Below, piece by piece: positions 48,045-51,839 of a stretch of DNA of 51,839 nt (the stretch's first letter is position 1; every line of letters begins with the position of its first letter). Position numbers and translations under genes: made by a program. The stretch comes from Candidatus Brevefilum sp. (GTDB lineage Bacteria > Chloroflexota > Anaerolineae > Anaerolineales > Anaerolineaceae), in NCBI GenBank assembly GCA_029210815.1, contig JARGGB010000012.1, positions 1-51,839 on the forward strand, written 5' to 3'. Under the pieces are notes generated by a model that saw only the letters and a program-made list of their open reading frames with translations, was not told the origin of the DNA and ran no database searches.

Positions 48045-50501
48045 CTAATCAAATAGCGATGTGTTATCACCATACAACCAGCGGTAAACAGCATGGATCT
48101 CGTTGATCAAACGGATATAATTTCGGGTTTCTTCGATTCGCACCGTTTCCAGGAATAAATCCGGGTCATCAGAACCGGCGAGCTCCTTCCAGATGAGGGT
48201 ATTGCCAGGTCCGCCGTTGTAAGCAGCTAGCATGGCGAACAAATCACCCTCGAATAAATTTCGCTGCTTCTTCAGGTAATTTGCACCAAATCTCATGCTG
48301 ACATAGGGTCGATACAAATCTTCAACGGTATAATCCTCTGGCCAGGCTAATTCAGCAGCTAATTGCTCCCCTGTGGCTGGCATGATTTGCATTAATCCAC
48401 GCGCACCAGCGCCTGAATCGATAAAGCCTTCAAAAGTGCTCTCCTGCCTGATAATAGAAAGCAAAAGTAGGGGGTAGATATTTTCTGACTCTGAAATTGG
48501 CAGCAGCCATTCCATGTAATAAGCGCCAAACCTGATGCGAGAGAAAAATTCCGGTGCTTGCAGAGCCTCCGCCCCTTCCAAGCCCGCAGACTTGAGCAGG
48601 TTGGTTGCTGCAACAAGGGCAGAACGATAAAGACCGATTTCAACCAGGGCAGGAATCAACCTGAAGGTTTGAGCCGGGTCAATTTCATATTCGCGCCGCA
48701 TCGATTCAAACTCGTCTTTGGCAGCCCGGTAATTCCCCAGTGCCCAAAACTCAAGACCGCGTTGAAATCGTGGGTCAGCGGCAAGCAATCCTGGGCTTTC
48801 CAGGTTGATGTCGCCCGGTAGTGCAAATGTCTCTCGCAACCACGACTCTGCTTCCATTCGGTAAGGGGTGAGATCAGGGTCCAGGTCGAAGCTGTTAGGG
48901 GATGTAAAGGGTGCCTGGTCGATTAACAGATCTTCAGCACGGATGCTGTAGTGACCAAAGGGGTCAGAAGTTTGAGCGATTTTCCAGCTGTCGAGGGCAG
49001 CGCTGATGTCCCCTTGTGCTTCCTGGCATTTGCCAATCCATAAATGTGCAGCGGCAACTTCAGCAGGTTCAGAGGTCAGAACGAGCGCTCTTGCAAACAG
49101 CGGCTGCGCGCCAGCCCAATCGCCCATACGCACCCGGGCAATACCTGCAAAATAGGTCGAGCGGAAGGTCTCGTCCGAGTTGGGGTATTCACTGGCAACT
49201 CGCATCCAGGTTTGAGCAGCCTGATCTAATAAGCCTGCGCGCTCATAAGAACGGCCGGCTAAGAATAGAAAATTTGGAGCCTCAGATGTTTCCGGCCTTT
49301 GGGCAACATAAGTTAAAGACGTTTGGGCAGCAGCCTCGTTTTCGCCCATATAAGCCCACTGCGTATACTCGATATCTTCCCAGGTGTCCACATAATAGCT
49401 GCTGGCGGGGTAGTCCAGAATTAACTGCTGCCAGATAGCAATAGCCGCTTCATTTTGCGGCACACCGGTTTGAACACCGTTTGCCCTGGTAGCTAAGGCT
49501 TTGAAGTACAGGGCTGCGTCAGCATTAGCTTCATTCTCAGAAGCAAGGTAACGGTCGAAGGCATCAATTGCCAGAGGGTAATTCTGCGTATAATAATTGA
49601 CCAGACCTCGCTGGTATTCGTTGACTTCAACACCAGCCTCCACCAGGGAAACAAGGGCGGTATAGGCATCATAGGTATACGGGAAGCTGTTTACTGCATC
49701 CTGGAAATAAGTGTAAGCCTCGTCAGGCATTTCCCGGTCAAGGTAAATGCGCCCGATTCGCAAGTCCATCTCAGCTTTCGTATAGTCATTATCCGAGTTG
49801 TTGTTGATATCTTTATAAAGCGATAAGGCAGTGTCCACATTGCCATTGTTTTCATAAGCGATGGCAATTTTAGTCACCAGGGGACTCATTGTATTTTCAG
49901 AATCGGAAAGAAACGCGTTTTCGTAGCTTTCAATCGCCCTGGCATAATCACCCAATGTGTTATAGATGTCGCCTCGCCGCTCATGAATGATGCTGTCGAT
50001 CACATCAGGGCGGAGATCAAGATAGGTCTGATAGGTGATCAGGGCTTCATCGTAGCGCTGCAATTCTGTATATATCTGCCCCATTAGGTAATTTGCACGG
50101 GCAGCCAGGATTGTATTATCGCCAACTGCCGTTTGCCTCAGATGATCGAGGGCTGACCCAAAATCTTCCTTATTGTAAAGCGCCTGGCCAATCCCAAAAT
50201 GGGCTTGTGCCGCTGTATTTGTATCGGGATTTTGATTTAAGCTTTGTTGGAAAATGTCATAGGCAGTATCGTAATCACCGACAAATAATGCCATTTCACC
50301 ATCGCTCACCAGGGCTTCTGGGGCTTTTGTCGGGGTGGGGGTTGGTAACGGTTCCTCAGTGGGACTTGGGCTTGCTTCCAGGATCTGGATTGGCCTGGGT
50401 TCGGAATCGATGACTGCTGTTCCGGGCTGCAAACATGCCGACAGGAGCAATGCGAATGCTGTAAGCGTGAGCAAATGTTTTGAAAGGTTCTTAATTGTCA
50501 T
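48045..50501 (-). CDS. Lipoprotein lytic transglycosylase with TPR repeats
   Basis: The 818-residue protein has a lipobox (L-L-S-A-C, Cys23) and a Pro/Thr/Glu-rich linker (about 36-65). Many TPR helices fill most of residues 70-600, with A-L-x-x-Y and repeated L-G-D-Y-A-R-A-I-E-S-Y-E-type units. The C-terminal SLT lysozyme-like domain has catalytic Glu687 in R-Q-E-S-T-F, G-A-R-G-L-M-Q-I-M-P-A-T and A-A-Y-N-G-G-P-G. It should cleave peptidoglycan glycan strands outside the membrane. The long TPR arm is a soluble lytic transglycosylase (Slt70)-like arrangement with a lipid anchor. Confidence 0.92.
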   Translation of the reverse strand: MTIKNLSKHLLTLTAFALLLSACLQPGTAVIDSEPRPIQILEASPSPTEEPLPTPTPTKAPEALVSDGEMALFVGDYDTAYDIFQQSLNQNPDTNTAAQAHFGIGQALYNKEDFGSALDHLRQTAVGDNTILAARANYLMGQIYTELQRYDEALITYQTYLDLRPDVIDSIIHERRGDIYNTLGDYARAIESYENAFLSDSENTMSPLVTKIAIAYENNGNVDTALSLYKDINNNSDNDYTKAEMDLRIGRIYLDREMPDEAYTYFQDAVNSFPYTYDAYTALVSLVEAGVEVNEYQRGLVNYYTQNYPLAIDAFDRYLASENEANADAALYFKALATRANGVQTGVPQNEAAIAIWQQLILDYPASSYYVDTWEDIEYTQWAYMGENEAAAQTSLTYVAQRPETSEAPNFLFLAGRSYERAGLLDQAAQTWMRVASEYPNSDETFRSTYFAGIARVRMGDWAGAQPLFARALVLTSEPAEVAAAHLWIGKCQEAQGDISAALDSWKIAQTSDPFGHYSIRAEDLLIDQAPFTSPNSFDLDPDLTPYRMEAESWLRETFALPGDINLESPGLLAADPRFQRGLEFWALGNYRAAKDEFESMRREYEIDPAQTFRLIPALVEIGLYRSALVAATNLLKSAGLEGAEALQAPEFFSRIRFGAYYMEWLLPISESENIYPLLLLSIIRQESTFEGFIDSGAGARGLMQIMPATGEQLAAELAWPEDYTVEDLYRPYVSMRFGANYLKKQRNLFEGDLFAMLAAYNGGPGNTLIWKELAGSDDPDLFLETVRIEETRNYIRLINEIHAVYRWLYGDNTSLFD

Positions 50502-50711
50502 GGGCTTAATAGTAACATATGGTCGGCTAGTGGTGAATTGCTAGAGTTGGTGCTGAATTTATTACTACTTATTGACAGTGATTTGCTGTCCAAAATGCCA
50601 GAATATGTCTTATGGTATTATTTTAAGCATAAATCGTCAATGAAATCAGCCTTTTAAAGTTTGATTGAAAAAAACGAAATTTATGTTAATAAAGTTTGAA
50701 AGGAGAAATTT

Positions 50712-50987
50712 ATGGCTAAAAAAACCAAATTATTCCGGCACAAAACCCGTAAAACCAAAGAAGAAGTCAGTGAATTCTTGCAGGAATTGGGTCAGAAGAT
50801 TGGTGAAGGGGAAGTCGTCTTAAAGCAAACACCTGATGATCTTGTTTTGGATATGCCTAAGCATTTGTCACTCAATGTTAAGGTCAATAAGAAGAATAAG
50901 AAAGTTAAAGGTACACGGCACAAGATGACCATCAGCCTTTCCTGGTACGACAGCGACCACAAGGATGATCCTTTAGCCCTGGGATAA
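50712..50987 (+). CDS. Amphi-Trp domain protein
   Basis: The 91-residue protein has K-T-K-E-E-V-S-E-F-L-Q-E-L-G-Q-K-I, then G-E-V-V-L, a D-D-L-V-L-D-M-P-K-H segment and the ending I-S-L-S-W, the pattern of amphi-Trp domain proteins, often encoded alone in anaerobes and archaea. Function unknown. The N terminus is rich in Lys and Arg. The start is preceded by GAAAGGAG. Confidence 0.72.
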   Translation: MAKKTKLFRHKTRKTKEEVSEFLQELGQKIGEGEVVLKQTPDDLVLDMPKHLSLNVKVNKKNKKVKGTRHKMTISLSWYDSDHKDDPLALG

Positions 50988-51109
50988 TTAAACTCGAAAT
51001 TTACTTCATAGAGACTCGATGCTATGTCTTGGTGCCTCTACCGAAAATTTTTTCACAACTTATTAATTTCGGAGCTACAGTGATAACCAAGACCAGATGT
51101 GTATAACAG

Positions 51110-51568
51110 CTAAAATCCCCAAATATCTTCTGAATCCACTATTGATGGGTCATCATAACGTTCCAATGTAGCCTGCCAATCGGACATTTCATCGCGGATT
51201 GTTGTTATAATCGAGGTGTAATCTTCATCTGTAATTTTATTTTTTTCTAAAAGAAACTTTCCAAACTTCTTGAGACTTGTTGCGTTATTTTTTATGGATG
51301 TGTTTGAAGCCCACAAGGCTTTCCGAATGAACCAGTACCCCAAGAACATGCTGACATACGCCCCATCCATGCCTTCTTCAGGTGGAATTGCATCAGTGTA
51401 TAACAAGTATTCGTTAATATAGAAATCAATATTTGAGATGTGCTTATTAACCGATTTGGATGACAATTCGGACGCAATCAACCAAGATTTGAAATCATTT
51501 AAAAGTTTCTTATTAGATGTTCTGATTTTTTGGGCTTCTTGTTCATAATTCTGATCGTCAATTGTCAT
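51110..51568 (-). CDS. Stand-alone recombinase core-binding (SAM-like) domain protein
   Basis: The 152-residue protein resembles the N-terminal core-binding domain of tyrosine recombinases (L-L-N-D-F-K-S-W-L-I, S-S-K-S-V-N-K-H-I-S-N-I-D-F-Y-I-N, then N-N-A-T-S-L-K-K-F-G-K-F-L-L). No catalytic domain follows, and no R-H-R-Y residues occur. The acidic C terminus ends D-I-W-G-F. The start has GGAGGTT. It is a complete small gene, not a truncated integrase, because the stop is followed by non-coding DNA. Its function is unknown. Confidence 0.6.
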   Translation of the reverse strand: MTIDDQNYEQEAQKIRTSNKKLLNDFKSWLIASELSSKSVNKHISNIDFYINEYLLYTDAIPPEEGMDGAYVSMFLGYWFIRKALWASNTSIKNNATSLKKFGKFLLEKNKITDEDYTSIITTIRDEMSDWQATLERYDDPSIVDSEDIWGF

Positions 51569-51828
51569 TTTGCAACCTCCACTTGGTTATTAAATCTTCA
51601 CTCTGACTCTATTTTATGAAAAATAATTTCATAAGGATTATAGGTGAAAATATTGGAAATGGTAGAATTTGTACCTTTCAATTTATTTGATATGGGTTTT
51701 ATTGTTGTTCTTGATTAATTCAACTTTAAAATGTGATCACTACTGTCAAGAAATTGCTTTCGCTCCTTTTTCGACAGACTATATAAAATTGATTGTGATG
51801 ATGAAAAAATAAATTAACGAATGTTTTC

Positions 51829-51833
51829 AGGAG
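51829..51833 (+). promoter_or_regulatory. Likely ribosome-binding site of a gene just beyond the window
   Basis: AGGAG stands 6 bases before the right edge in AT-rich non-coding DNA, which suggests that a plus-strand gene begins just past the window. Nothing else is seen between 51569 and 51839. Confidence 0.35.
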
Positions 51834-51839
51834 AAAACC

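Noticed and set aside
51041-51072. Possible terminator CCGAAA/TTTCGG between convergent genes
   Set aside because: The stem is short, AT-rich and has a long loop, and no clean T-run follows it.
51090-51108. AGATGTGTATAA resembles the Tn5/Nextera mosaic end
   Set aside because: Only 12 of 19 bases of the mosaic end match, and the rest differs. It could be chance. It is not enough to call an adapter artefact or a transposon end.

Overview
The window looks like chromosomal DNA of a member of the Chloroflexota, probably class Anaerolineae. This is inferred from gene content: a complete-looking mraZ-to-ftsZ division and cell wall cluster, an adenosylcobalamin-dependent (class II) ribonucleotide reductase behind nrdR, several lipoproteins but no outer-membrane or LPS genes, pyruvate phosphate dikinase beside an E1 alpha/beta/E2 pyruvate dehydrogenase operon, and moderate-GC DNA. 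No rRNA or tRNA gene, CRISPR array or prophage was seen. The only mobile element is a transposase remnant cut by the left edge.

Layout. 1-0.4 kb: C-terminal part of a DDE transposase. 0.5-3.8 kb (minus): ECF sigma factor, membrane anti-sigma factor, a bactofilin-like membrane protein with a C-terminal RNA polymerase alpha-CTD-like domain, and a lipoprotein, behind a SigW-type promoter. 3.8-4.2 kb: repeat-rich spacer with two covarying hairpin repeats and a 15-bp tandem repeat. 4.2-9.1 kb (minus): nrdR-nrdJ, an alpha/beta hydrolase and a deoxynucleoside kinase. 9.4-11.1 kb (plus): PTS enzyme I, with no partner in view. 11.6-28.9 kb (minus): sixteen tightly packed genes, mraZ-rsmH-ftsL-ftsI-murF-mraY-murD-ftsW-murG-cvpA-like-murC-murB-ddl-ftsQ-ftsA-ftsZ, with a near-consensus promoter and a four-box MraZ operator. 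murE is missing from it. 29.2-34.5 kb (plus): rplU-rpmA-rpmE, then tdk-hpt-cca, a hydrolase and a nitroreductase. 34.5-40.2 kb: an epimerase-like protein, a BtrH/DUF4872 protein, an MFS exporter, a GNAT/lipoprotein pair. 40.4-46.8 kb (plus): ppdK, then pdhA-pdhB-pdhC. 47.1-51.8 kb: a monoacylglycerol-lipase-like hydrolase, a TPR lytic transglycosylase lipoprotein, an amphi-Trp protein and an orphan recombinase core-binding-domain protein.

How the genes work together. Most are housekeeping. The cell wall cluster supplies lipid II and the divisome. nrdJ, nrdR, the deoxynucleoside kinase, tdk and hpt cover nucleotide synthesis and salvage. ppdK and pdhABC link PEP to pyruvate and acetyl-CoA.

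The most unusual signals are two proteins that end in an RNA polymerase alpha-CTD-like domain (ribosomal protein bL31 and the bactofilin-like protein of the ECF sigma operon), a rplU leader with two mutually exclusive hairpins, a MurG lacking the usual glycine-loop histidine, a CvpA-like gene coupled between murG and murC, and the hairpin repeats upstream of the sigma operon and in the nrdR leader. I saw no clear sign of a defence island or a wholly new multigene system.
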